From JBFLVQ01 sp040758525 (GTDB lineage: Bacteria; Acidobacteriota; Blastocatellia; Chloracidobacteriales; JADJPF01), in the NCBI GenBank assembly GCA_040758525.1, contig JBFLVQ010000089.1, forward strand, positions 1-19,894: a stretch of DNA of 19,894 nt. Reading direction: 5' to 3'. How positions within the stretch are numbered: the stretch's first letter is position 1; each line of letters opens with the position of its first letter. Made by a program: the position numbers and the translations under genes. Below are positions 8,111 through 15,476 of the stretch, piece by piece. The notes below the pieces were generated by a model. It had not been told where the DNA came from. It saw only the letters and a list, made by a program, of their open reading frames with translations, and searched no databases.

Positions 8111-8355
8111 GACAATGGTAACTCAACAAAGGATTTAGCAAGTTGGTATATCAGTTGCAGTCTAATAATGCAAGAGGTCTTATCTGCCCCTGAGCGCGCA
8201 CTCCCCCGCGTTCCTGCGGGTATGACGGTTAGTTACCTAACAATGGTTGCCATTACAGAAAAATATAGACGAAACAGTAACCTTTTTATCGCCCTGTCGG
8301 GCAATGGCAGGCTTAACTCCTGACTAAAGCCTCGGAGAATGTGCCTGCCTTTCCG
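8111..8355. repeat. Hairpin-rich non-coding stretch bordering gene debris
   Basis: I find no convincing gene. Palindromes are packed here: CCCGC/GCGGG (8205-8209/8216-8220), GTTAG/CTAAC (8228-8232/8237-8241), AATGG/CCATT (8242-8246/8250-8254), GCCC/GGGC (8291-8294/8299-8302), and GGCAGGC/GCCTGCC (8306-8312/8343-8349) with an inner CTCC/GGAG. This resembles REP-type or small non-autonomous palindromic elements. It abuts the ftsH fragment at about 8356. Whether it is repeated in the genome cannot be seen from the window. Confidence 0.4.
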
Positions 8356-8580
8356 CTCAATAAGCTCTGCTTTCGCTTCATCAACTCCAGCAACGTCGGC
8401 AAAAGTTACTTTCTGTTCGCTCGATCGGTCATAGATCTTTGCCCTGTTCTTACCGAAATCGAGCGCGCTCGCTGCGCCTTGACTAATTCTGCGGATAGCA
8501 AAGCTGTAAATTCCAAAGATAATTAAGAGTGGCAGTAACCATGCAATGAGAGCTGATAACCATCCATATTGATTCTCTAT
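8356..8580 (-). pseudogene. ftsH fragment (second TM segment to start of AAA domain)
   Basis: On the minus strand, a frame of 75 codons encodes a piece of the FtsH membrane protease. It starts IENQYGWLSALIAW, continues through a hydrophobic segment (LLPLLIIFGIYSFAIRRISQ) that matches FtsH transmembrane helix 2, and ends with the conserved entry to the AAA domain, KVTFADVAGVDEAKAELIE. Walker A and everything after are absent: past 8356 the sequence turns into unrelated hairpin DNA. The N-terminal periplasmic part is also missing: at about 8580 the frame runs into rtcB. It cannot be functional and is a gene fragment captured between two breakpoints. No start codon or ribosome binding site is present. 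The plus-strand frame 8341-8526 is its antisense shadow. Confidence 0.85.
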
Positions 8581-9680
8581 CTCGCAGGCAGATCCGGATA
8601 GCCTGGACCAAAAGCGCGCGTTGCATCTTTGCGGTGAACAAAGAGAAGTTTTTTATCGCCGTCAATTATATGCTCCTCTTCTTTGCAGGTGTTATGCGAG
8701 ACATCATAAAGCAGCGATAGTTCAGCATTAGGAAATAGTTCGGCAAATGCCTGACGAACCAGATGAGTGATGATTTGGCGATTGGCCAATGCGCAATTTA
8801 TTGCCGCGCACATCGCGCCCAAATAGCTTCTACCAACTACGGAATTAATTGGCGCACAGGCCAGTTCCAGATCCGGCAACTCGATGCCATAGCCGGCAGC
8901 CATAATCACGATCTATTTTAAAAATTCCGTGCCGATCTGATGGCCTAGCCCGCGCGAGCCGCAATGGATGCTCACAATTATATCGCCCTGTTTGATCCCG
9001 AAAGCCGCAGCAGTCTTTTGGTCAAAGATGTTTACAACATGTTGGACTTCCAGATAGTGATTGCCTGAACCCAATGTGCCCATCTCATCCTGCTGGCGAC
9101 GCCGGGCCTGTTCCGATACCTGCGTTGGATCTGCTCCTTTCATGCAGCCATGCTCCTCAATTCGATCCAAGTCTTTAGCAATGCCATAACCTCTTTCGAC
9201 AGCCCAACGAGCGCCGCTCATCAGCATGGCGTCCATCTCTTGATCATCAAGATGAATCCTCCCTGCACTACCCACACCGGCAGGCACAGTGCGGAATAAC
9301 AGGTCGGCAAGCTCTTTCTTGATCGGTTCAATATCAGACAGAGTTAATCCAGTATGGAGATTGCGCACGCCGCATGAGATATCGAAGCCGACACCACCAG
9401 CAGAGATAACACCATCTTCTTGAGGATCGAATGCCGCTACTCCGCCAATGGGAAAGCCATACCCCCAATGAGCGTCCGGCATTGCGTAAGAGGCTTTGAC
9501 AATGCCGGGCAACTTGGCGACATTAGTGACCTGTTCATAGACCTTCTCATCCAGATCGCGAATAAGTGCTTCGCTGGCATAGATAATTCCCGGCACATGC
9601 ATCTTGTCAAAAGGCTCGATCCACCACTCATATTCTGCTTTTCTCAGCAACTCAGGCTTGCGAGTAATTGCCGTACTCAT
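8577..9680 (-). pseudogene. rtcB: RtcB RNA ligase, with in-frame amber and 3' truncation
   Basis: RtcB joins RNA 2',3'-cyclic phosphate (3'-P) ends to 5'-OH ends. The start is ATG 9680 with GGAGG seven bases upstream; the frame extending to 9755 is upstream DNA. Residues 1-255 are a normal N-terminus with metal/catalytic motifs GVGFDISCGVR (D100, C103), GSGNHYLE (H208) and SIHCGSRGLGHQ (H239). At 8913-8915 an in-frame TAG interrupts FLK*IVIMAAGYGI with no frame change. Homology then resumes through YDVSHNTCKEEEH (H329) to FGPGYPDLPAR, where it ends at about residue 367. The last 110 or so residues, including the CHGAGR-type histidine that accepts GMP, are missing and replaced by an ftsH fragment. 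Ligation by this copy should be impossible. It has an excellent sigma-54 promoter, as rtcBA has in E. coli. No archease or rtcA lies nearby. Confidence 0.9.
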
Positions 9681-9711
9681 ATAGTTCCTCCAGATCAGCC
9701 TGGTTTTAACA

Positions 9712-9727
9712 TGCACCATGCGTGCCA
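9712..9727 (-). promoter_or_regulatory. Sigma-54 promoter of rtcB
   Basis: On the minus strand TGGCACGCATGGTGCA matches 11 of 12 informative consensus positions, with exact GG-N10-GC spacing. The transcript should start near 9701, about 20 bases before ATG 9680. E. coli rtcBA is known to be RpoN-dependent and activated by RtcR. Confidence 0.8.
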
Positions 9728-9794
9728 AGTATAACGGTTGAGAGGGGTTGAGCAATAACCATTACCTTTGCAACTTTTTGGGAATGTAAAGAAG

Positions 9795-9865
9795 GGCTGT
9801 TTTCAAGTCGGGATGAGGATTATTTCACACCCATAGCGGAGAATTTCGTGATAAGGCTGTTTTCA
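9795..9865. repeat. Direct repeat GGCTGTTTTCA, two copies 60 bases apart
   Basis: Copies at 9795-9805 and 9855-9865 lie upstream of the rtcB promoter, at about -70 to -150 from it. The second overlaps the hybrid kinase stop codon. The reverse complement core TGAAAACAG also occurs at 19574-19582. It could be an activator site, or chance. Confidence 0.3.
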
Positions 9866-11770
9866 TAGGGACTCAAGCACCATTGCAATCGTCTCCAACA
9901 ATTTATCTGCCGTGTAGGGCTTCGGCAAAAAGGCTTTCACGCTGGCACTCACAGGCTGGACAGTTTCGCCATTCTTCTTCAATCCGCTGCTTGAGATAAT
10001 CTTTACATCAGGATCAATCTTTTCCAATACTCTGGCAGTTGCCGTGCCATCCAGATAAGGCATCATTACATCCATTAACACAACTTTGATGCTATTCAAA
10101 TTCTTCGAGTATAGAGCTATTGCTTCGGTACCATCGCAGGCTGTCATTACTTTATAACCATAGGCTTCCAGTGTTACTTTAGTAATCTCTCTAATCAATG
10201 CTTCATCATCTACTACCAGGATCAACTCTCCATGCCCCATTGGCAGTTCAGCATCTTTTTCTGAGCACTGCTCTCTCGAATCTTTGATCTCAACAGCAGG
10301 TAGATAGATTTTAAATTGGGTTCCTTTGCCAACCTCACTATAAACGTTAATAAATCCATCATGACTTTTCACTATCGCAAGTGTTGTTGATAACCCAAGC
10401 CCGGTTCCTCTACCAATCTCTTTTGTGGTGAAGAATGGCTCAAAGATCTTGTCTCTAATCTCGGCAGGTATACCTTCTCCATTGTCAGTAATTGAAATCA
10501 GCACAAACCGACCTGGTTTTACTTCAATGTCCATGCTTGCATAGTGTTCATCTATAAGCATATTTTCAGCTTCTATCATTAGCTTGCCGCCTCTTGGCAT
10601 AGCATCATGAGCATTTAAGCATAAGTTCATTAAAACCTGATGGAGTTGAGTTGCATCGCCTGAGACTGGCCATAGAGCTTTTGATAAGGAGGTCTTAATT
10701 TCAATCGATTTTGATAGAGTCTGTCCCAATATTTTTCTTATTTCACTGATCAAATATCCTAATTGAAGAACTGTGCGCTTACCTTCCACACCTCTGGCAA
10801 ATGAGAGAACTTGCTGTACCATTCCTGCGCTACGTGTCGCGCCTGCTGCGATGACATTAATGATGTCTTGAATATCTTCATCAGTTATTCTGTTACGAAG
10901 AAGTTGAACAGCCATCATTATTGGCGTCATCGCGTTGTTCAAATCATGAGCAATGCCGCTGGCCAGTGTACCGATGCTTTCCATACGTTGAGCGCGCAGG
11001 AATTGGGATGCTAATTTCTTCTTCTCTGTTATATCGGTATTGACAATCAGCTTCGATCTTGGCCTACCTTCGTCATCACGCATCAATGTCCAGTAACTCT
11101 CAACAACGATCTCTTTACCATACTTTGTTATTTGAGATATTTCGCCGCTCCATTCGCCTTGTTCAAGCAATTGCTTGTTAGCTTCATCAGGAAAAGGCAG
11201 ATCTTTGTAAAGCAGTTCTCTCACATCTTTCCCAATAGCTTCATCTCTAGCCCATCCATACAGACGCTCAGCTCCTTTATTCCAAAAGATTATATGGTCT
11301 TCCATATCACGTACAAAAATAGCATCAGGCACAATATCGAGTAAGGCAGCTTGCTCGCGTATCTTCGCTTCAGCCAACTTACGCTCTACCTTCTCTTCTG
11401 CCTCACGTAAAGCCCTACGCAAAGATGGCGCAAGCCTCGACAACCTGTGTTTAAGAACATAATCGGTCGCGCCTCTCTTTAGAGACTCAATTGCCACCTC
11501 TTCGCCAATTGCTCCAGAGACGAAGATAAAAGGAATATGAGGGCATTTCTCTTGAACGATTGTCAAAGCGGACATGCCATCAAATGATGGTAGCGAATAG
11601 TCTGACAGAATCAGGTCAAACCGACCTTGCTCAATGGCAGCAAGAAAATCTACTCGATTATCAACACAGACGACATCACAAATAATATCTTCAGCGGCGA
11701 GCGTCTCTTTTACAAGCTCTACATCATTCTGTTCGTCTTCGAGATAGAGAACACATAATGGCGACTTCAT
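9863..11770 (-). CDS. Hybrid sensor kinase REC-PAS-HisKA-HATPase-REC
   Basis: This 635-aa soluble signalling protein has an N-terminal receiver at about residues 5-120 with acidic pocket E11/D12, phospho-acceptor D57 and K107. It is followed by a short coiled coil, a PAS domain (140-250), HisKA with H275 (GIAHDLNNAMTP), and a HATPase_c domain with N box NLCLNAHDAM (382-391), G1 DNGEGIP (429-435) and G2 GRGTGLGL (453-460). A C-terminal receiver spans 515-633 with D567 and K617. There are no membrane segments. The order suggests input by phosphorylation of the first receiver plus a PAS signal, and output into the terminal receiver. There is no DNA-binding or AAA+ domain. The start has AAGGT upstream. 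It lies 47 bases after the Rcp1-type receiver, so the three genes form one operon, and a phosphorelay between them is likely but inferred. Confidence 0.93.
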   Translation of the reverse strand: MKSPLCVLYLEDEQNDVELVKETLAAEDIICDVVCVDNRVDFLAAIEQGRFDLILSDYSLPSFDGMSALTIVQEKCPHIPFIFVSGAIGEEVAIESLKRGATDYVLKHRLSRLAPSLRRALREAEEKVERKLAEAKIREQAALLDIVPDAIFVRDMEDHIIFWNKGAERLYGWARDEAIGKDVRELLYKDLPFPDEANKQLLEQGEWSGEISQITKYGKEIVVESYWTLMRDDEGRPRSKLIVNTDITEKKKLASQFLRAQRMESIGTLASGIAHDLNNAMTPIMMAVQLLRNRITDEDIQDIINVIAAGATRSAGMVQQVLSFARGVEGKRTVLQLGYLISEIRKILGQTLSKSIEIKTSLSKALWPVSGDATQLHQVLMNLCLNAHDAMPRGGKLMIEAENMLIDEHYASMDIEVKPGRFVLISITDNGEGIPAEIRDKIFEPFFTTKEIGRGTGLGLSTTLAIVKSHDGFINVYSEVGKGTQFKIYLPAVEIKDSREQCSEKDAELPMGHGELILVVDDEALIREITKVTLEAYGYKVMTACDGTEAIALYSKNLNSIKVVLMDVMMPYLDGTATARVLEKIDPDVKIISSSGLKKNGETVQPVSASVKAFLPKPYTADKLLETIAMVLESL

Positions 11771-11817
11771 AAAACATTACCTTCTTGATAACAACCTCTT
11801 TCCATGATCGGCGATGA

Positions 11818-12273
11818 TCATTTCGATGTTCTTACGCTTCCTGGTGGGGGCTCATTGATAACCGCCCAGAATAACCCAAGTTCCTTCACAGCATTGATAA
11901 ATTGCTGAAAATCTACCGGCTTTACAACATAAGCGCTCACGCCAAGGTCATAACTTGCTACTAGATCCTGTTCTTCACGCGAAGAAGTGAGAATAACAAC
12001 CGGAATCCTTTTTAATAGTTCATCGCTGCGGATCTGTTTTAGCACTTCCAGACCATCTACTTTAGGCATTTTAAGATCCAGCAAAACTACCGCTGGATTG
12101 CCATTTGCGCGCGTTTCAAAATTCCTGCGCCGATATAAATAATCAAGAGCTTCAACGCCGTCCTGAGCTACCACAACTTCATTAGCAAGGTTATATTCTT
12201 CTAAAGCAGTCAAGGTTAGTTCGACATCGTTAGGGTTATCTTCAACCAGCAATATGCTTTTTAAATCTGCCAT
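11818..12273 (-). CDS. Single-domain response regulator, Rcp1 type
   Basis: This 151-aa protein is a CheY-like receiver only. It has the acidic pocket E11-D12, phospho-acceptor D66 in VVLLDLKMPKVDG, switch T96 and K118. The extended loop before D66 (YLYRRRNFETRANGNP) is typical of the Rcp1 subgroup, which partners phytochrome-like and PAS/GAF kinases. It has no output domain, so it relays phosphate or acts by protein contact. The start ATG has GAGG seven bases upstream and begins nine bases after the kinase stop, which strongly suggests that the kinase at 12283-14403 is its partner and that they are co-translated. Confidence 0.95.
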   Translation of the reverse strand: MADLKSILLVEDNPNDVELTLTALEEYNLANEVVVAQDGVEALDYLYRRRNFETRANGNPAVVLLDLKMPKVDGLEVLKQIRSDELLKRIPVVILTSSREEQDLVASYDLGVSAYVVKPVDFQQFINAVKELGLFWAVINEPPPGSVRTSK

Positions 12274-12282
12274 ACCATTTCC

Positions 12283-14403
12283 TCAATCTAATTTGTTAGG
12301 CAATGAAAAGTAGAAGGTTGCGCCATTATCAACCATGCCCTTTGCCCAGGTCCTGCCTCCATGGCGATGAATTATTCTTCTTACAGTGGCCAGGCCAATA
12401 CCTGTACCCTCGAACTCATTCACCCGATGCAAGCGTTGAAAGACGCCAAAAAGCTTATCTACATACTGCATATCGAACCCAACACCATTATCACGAATGA
12501 AAAAGACTATCTCATCCTGATTATCTGGAATGCATCCAATCTCGATTTTTGCATAAGGTTGTGGGCTTGTATATTTCAGCGCATTGGAGAGAAGATTTGT
12601 TAAGACGATCTTGAGCATCGCTGAATCGCCATGTACTTCAGGCAGTGAGCCAATTATCCATTCGATATTTCTGCCACGTATTTCATCCTGTAAATCGCGC
12701 TGCACATCTTTCAAAAGTTGTGCAAGATTGACTCTGGTGCTGCGTAGCTCAGATCTGCCCATACGCGAGAAGGACAATAGATCGTCTATGAGATTACCCA
12801 TTTTCTTTGCAGAGTCAGCGATTACCTTTAGATGGCGACGCGCTTTCTCATCCAGAACTATTGATTTATTCTTTTGCAATAGTTCTACAAACCCATTGAT
12901 ATGGCGGAGCGGCGCACGTAAGTCATGGGAAACGGAGTAACTGAAGCTTTCTAACTCTTTATTTGCTGCTTCAAGCTGCGCCGTGCGCTCTATCACGCGA
13001 CGTTCAAGATCCTCATTCAATTCTCTGATCTCTTCCTCTGCCCGCTTGCGCTCGGTTATATCAACTATAGTGCACAAGACATGTAAACCCTCTTCAGTCT
13101 CAACAGGAGTAATCCCTATCTCTACAGGAAATTCTGTTCCGTTTTTACGAAGGCCAAAAAGATCTCGCCCGGCGCCCATCGGCCTTGCCCTTGTATTCTT
13201 CATGAAATCTTCACGATATGCCGGGTGATTGCCGCGAAAACGCTCTGGCACCAAAATCTCAACTGGCTGACCTATAATCTCATTTCGGCTATATCCAAAC
13301 ATCTTCTCAACTTGAGCATTGATCATCACGATCGCGCCTCTTTTATCTACCATAGCAATACCATTGGGCGCAGATTCAACAACGAGACGAAACTGCTCTT
13401 CTGCTTGCTTTCGCTCATCAATATGCTTTTTCAGAGTTTCATTAACCTTTGAGAGTTCGGCAGTTCTTTCTTCAATTCGCCTTTCCAACTCATCATGGGC
13501 CTTCTTTAAGGCTTCTTCTATATGCTTTCGTTTGGTGATGTCACGAAGTATGACAGTAAAGATCTTCTCGCCTCTCGATTCGAATTTCGAAATAGAGGCT
13601 TCGGCGGGAAACTCTGAGCCATCTTTTCTGCGGCCAGTAATCTCAAGCCGCTCGCCCATTCTGCGTGCTACATCGCTTGATTTTGCAAACTCTGCTACAT
13701 GCTGGCGATGTGCCTCTATATAACGAGCAGGCAATAAAAGATCGAGAGACTGGCCTAAAATTTCTTGAGCAGTGTAACCAAAGATCTTTTCAGCGCCATT
13801 GTTGAATATTCTAATGGATTGAGTTTCAGCGATAGAGATAACAGCGTCTTCAGAGATCTCTAAAATACCAGCCAGGCGACTCTCAGATATTTTTAGTTCT
13901 TCGTTCTTACGAGCAAGCTCTAGGTCCGCCAGCTTCTTCTTGGTGATATCACGACCTTCGGGAAGCAAAAATACTACTTTCCCGCTCTCATCTCGAACGG
14001 GCTTTAGTGAGAAATCGACAACGATAGGCTTCTTATTTTCATCACCAATAAAATGATCCGCTTCAAAACGGACAAAATTTCCCTGAGCAGCCTCTTCAAT
14101 CGCCGCTTTAAGTTTTTGCTGGGTTTTTGGCGAACCCTGCCACCAGGCTGTCTCCCAGAAAGGCCGACCTATTGCTTCAGAACTCTTTATGCCTGCGGCA
14201 TCAAGCGCAGTTTGATTTGCTTCCAGCAGCGTTCCCTGAGTGTCAAGCAGGCCGACGAATTGGTACATCTCATCTAAGATAGTTCTGGCCCGTTCTTCAC
14301 TTTTACGTAATTGATCAGTCTCCTGCTTCAAACTCTCAACCCGCGCTTGGAGTATCTCTATTTCTGCCTCAAGCGGGTTTTTTGTTCTATTTTCGCTGCC
14401 CAT
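12283..14403 (-). CDS. Triple-PAS sensor histidine kinase
   Basis: This 706-aa soluble kinase starts with a coiled coil (10-45). Three PAS domains follow at about 40-155, 172-292 and 336-452, each closed by a PAC-type D-I-T-(K/E)-(R/K)-K motif and linked by coiled coils. HisKA has H493 in YSVSHDLRAPLRHINGF. HATPase_c has N607 (NLLSNALKY), G1 DNGVGFD (638-644), an F-box-like GVFQRLH and G2 GTGIGL (666-671). No transmembrane segment means it senses a cytoplasmic signal. No haem- or flavin-binding residue (such as an NCRFL motif) is evident, so the ligand is unknown. I chose ATG 14403; an in-frame TTG at 14451 would add 16 residues. Neither start has a clear Shine-Dalgarno, which is unusual in this window. 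A 16-bp palindrome lies about 80 bases upstream. Confidence 0.92.
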   Translation of the reverse strand: MGSENRTKNPLEAEIEILQARVESLKQETDQLRKSEERARTILDEMYQFVGLLDTQGTLLEANQTALDAAGIKSSEAIGRPFWETAWWQGSPKTQQKLKAAIEEAAQGNFVRFEADHFIGDENKKPIVVDFSLKPVRDESGKVVFLLPEGRDITKKKLADLELARKNEELKISESRLAGILEISEDAVISIAETQSIRIFNNGAEKIFGYTAQEILGQSLDLLLPARYIEAHRQHVAEFAKSSDVARRMGERLEITGRRKDGSEFPAEASISKFESRGEKIFTVILRDITKRKHIEEALKKAHDELERRIEERTAELSKVNETLKKHIDERKQAEEQFRLVVESAPNGIAMVDKRGAIVMINAQVEKMFGYSRNEIIGQPVEILVPERFRGNHPAYREDFMKNTRARPMGAGRDLFGLRKNGTEFPVEIGITPVETEEGLHVLCTIVDITERKRAEEEIRELNEDLERRVIERTAQLEAANKELESFSYSVSHDLRAPLRHINGFVELLQKNKSIVLDEKARRHLKVIADSAKKMGNLIDDLLSFSRMGRSELRSTRVNLAQLLKDVQRDLQDEIRGRNIEWIIGSLPEVHGDSAMLKIVLTNLLSNALKYTSPQPYAKIEIGCIPDNQDEIVFFIRDNGVGFDMQYVDKLFGVFQRLHRVNEFEGTGIGLATVRRIIHRHGGRTWAKGMVDNGATFYFSLPNKLD

Positions 14404-14480
14404 ATCAAAAAGTTGAGTACCCAGCCAAATCGCCGATTTAAAACTCCTCAATTGTTGAGATTCCTGTCATTTCCGACTAT

Positions 14481-14496
14481 TGGGGAATTTTCCCCA
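14481..14496. promoter_or_regulatory. 16-bp palindrome TGGGGAATTTTCCCCA upstream of the kinase operon
   Basis: TGGGGAA and TTCCCCA form a perfect inverted repeat around TT. A nearly identical 16-mer (TGGGGAATTTCACCCA) lies at 19583-19598. It is about 80 bases before the kinase start. As a DNA site it suits a dimeric regulator. As RNA it would be a short hairpin without a U-run, so a terminator for the sigma gene is less likely. Confidence 0.5.
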
Positions 14497-14591
14497 GATA
14501 TAGTGAGAGATTTTAACAAAATTGGCCTGGGCTGGCCTATAAGAAATCCCTCCAAGTCGGAAGCTTAAGGCATGGGAGCAACCTGTTTATT

Positions 14592-15182
14592 TCAGTTATT
14601 GTTGTGATACTTGGAATCGCTCATTAGTATTTCTCGCAGACGCATTCGGGCTTTGTGAAGTTGGGACTTGGATGTGCCGGAGCTTACTCCGAGAATCTGC
14701 CCAACCTCATCATGTTCATATCCTTCCACATCATAAAGTAAGAAGACGGAGCGATAACCTGGCGGCAGTTTCTCAATGGCAGCAGCCAAGGCAATATGAT
14801 CGATTGATGGCAAAGAATGTACCCTGTCGGTAAGCGGTTCAACCTGATCCGGCATTTCACCGGTGTCTGTTACTCGTTCGACGCGAGTCGATTTTTTTCG
14901 AAAATACATCAGCACTTGATTAACAGTAATTCTGTGCAGCCAACTGGAGAAGGTAGCATCGCCTCGATAGCTGTTCAAACTGTGCTGAACTTGCAAGATA
15001 GTGTCATGGGCAAGATCTTCGGCATCGGCAGGGTTAGCCATCATGCGCAGACAGAGGCTATAAACACGCTTGTAGTATAGTTTATAGAGTTCCTCAAAGG
15101 ATATTGCGCCGGGTTTATGTTCAGCCACAAACGGGATAACCTTAACTGAACTATGATCGCTTGCTAGTGTTGGATTGATCAT
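14592..15182 (-). CDS. ECF-type RNA polymerase sigma factor
   Basis: This 196-aa protein is of the sigma-70 ECF type, with region 2 at residues 28-96 (FEELYKLYYKRVYSLCLRMM, DAEDLAHDTILQV, SSWLHRITVNQVLMYFRKK) and region 4 at 130-186 (IEKLPPGYRSVFLLYDVEGY, then EVGQILGVSSGTSKSQLHKAR). There is no region 1 or 3 and no C-terminal extension, so it is a minimal ECF factor. The start ATG has AGGAGG nine bases upstream. No anti-sigma factor is encoded next to it: downstream, after 188 bases, comes the kinase operon. That suggests control by transcription or by the signalling genes rather than by an adjacent membrane anti-sigma. A sigma-54-type promoter lies upstream, which would make it the second step of a sigma cascade. 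Confidence 0.95.
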   Translation of the reverse strand: MINPTLASDHSSVKVIPFVAEHKPGAISFEELYKLYYKRVYSLCLRMMANPADAEDLAHDTILQVQHSLNSYRGDATFSSWLHRITVNQVLMYFRKKSTRVERVTDTGEMPDQVEPLTDRVHSLPSIDHIALAAAIEKLPPGYRSVFLLYDVEGYEHDEVGQILGVSSGTSKSQLHKARMRLREILMSDSKYHNNN

Positions 15183-15265
15183 TGGTCAAAACCTCCTGCC
15201 TGAGCAATTCTCGATGACTACTAAAAGTTAACCCTGACTTGTCTTTGATTGGCTACATAGATATG

Positions 15266-15281
15266 AGCAAAACATATGCCC
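15266..15281 (-). promoter_or_regulatory. Sigma-54-type promoter for the ECF sigma gene
   Basis: On the minus strand GGGCATATGTTTTGCT matches 10 of 12 informative positions with exact GG-N10-GC spacing. The predicted start is near 15255, about 73 bases upstream of ATG 15182. Confidence 0.6.
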
Positions 15282-15362
15282 AATTTTTGATGGAAAATGG
15301 AATTGTTCAGCTTTAATGGCGGTTCCGTTTTTCAAATGATTTTTGAAGAGCAACGGTATCCT

Positions 15363-15378
15363 TGGAATGGTAATTGCA
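15363..15378 (+). promoter_or_regulatory. Sigma-54-type promoter for the orphan gene at 15477
   Basis: TGGAATGGTAATTGCA matches 10 of 12 informative positions, with GG at 15364-15365 and GC at 15376-15377. The predicted start is near 15389, about 88 bases upstream of ATG 15477. Confidence 0.55.
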
Positions 15379-15396
15379 ATTTTTTCAGGATTAAGT

Positions 15397-15413
15397 TAAG
15401 CGAAAAAATATCC
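15397..15413. repeat. Repeated 17-base element, copy 2 (TAAGCGAAAAAATAYCC)
   Basis: TAAGCGAAAAAATATCC differs by one base from the copy at 7690-7706. It lies about 115 bases upstream of the sigma-gene promoter and just inside the predicted leader of the orphan gene. Confidence 0.45.
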
Positions 15414-15476
15414 GGTCTTGCCCTTGCAGATAATTGATAACCATAGTTTCAGCGCTACTCAGTTGAGGAGAAGATC

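Larger units (their letters stand above)
15183..15476. other. Divergent intergenic region with two sigma-54-like promoters
   Basis: This 294-base gap between the ECF sigma gene (minus) and the orphan gene (plus) carries one GG-N10-GC site for each direction (15266-15281 minus, 15363-15378 plus). It also has the second copy of the TAAGCGAAAAAATAYCC element (15397-15413). No small gene is visible. Confidence 0.6.

Noticed and set aside
8341..8526. Plus-strand 61-aa open frame
   Set aside because: It is the antisense of the ftsH fragment, whose protein sequence is clearly recognisable on the minus strand.
8913..8915. TAG read as pyrrolysine or other recoding in rtcB
   Set aside because: The residue at this site is not a conserved special residue, the gene is also truncated downstream, and no recoding machinery or signal is seen. 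A nonsense mutation is simpler.
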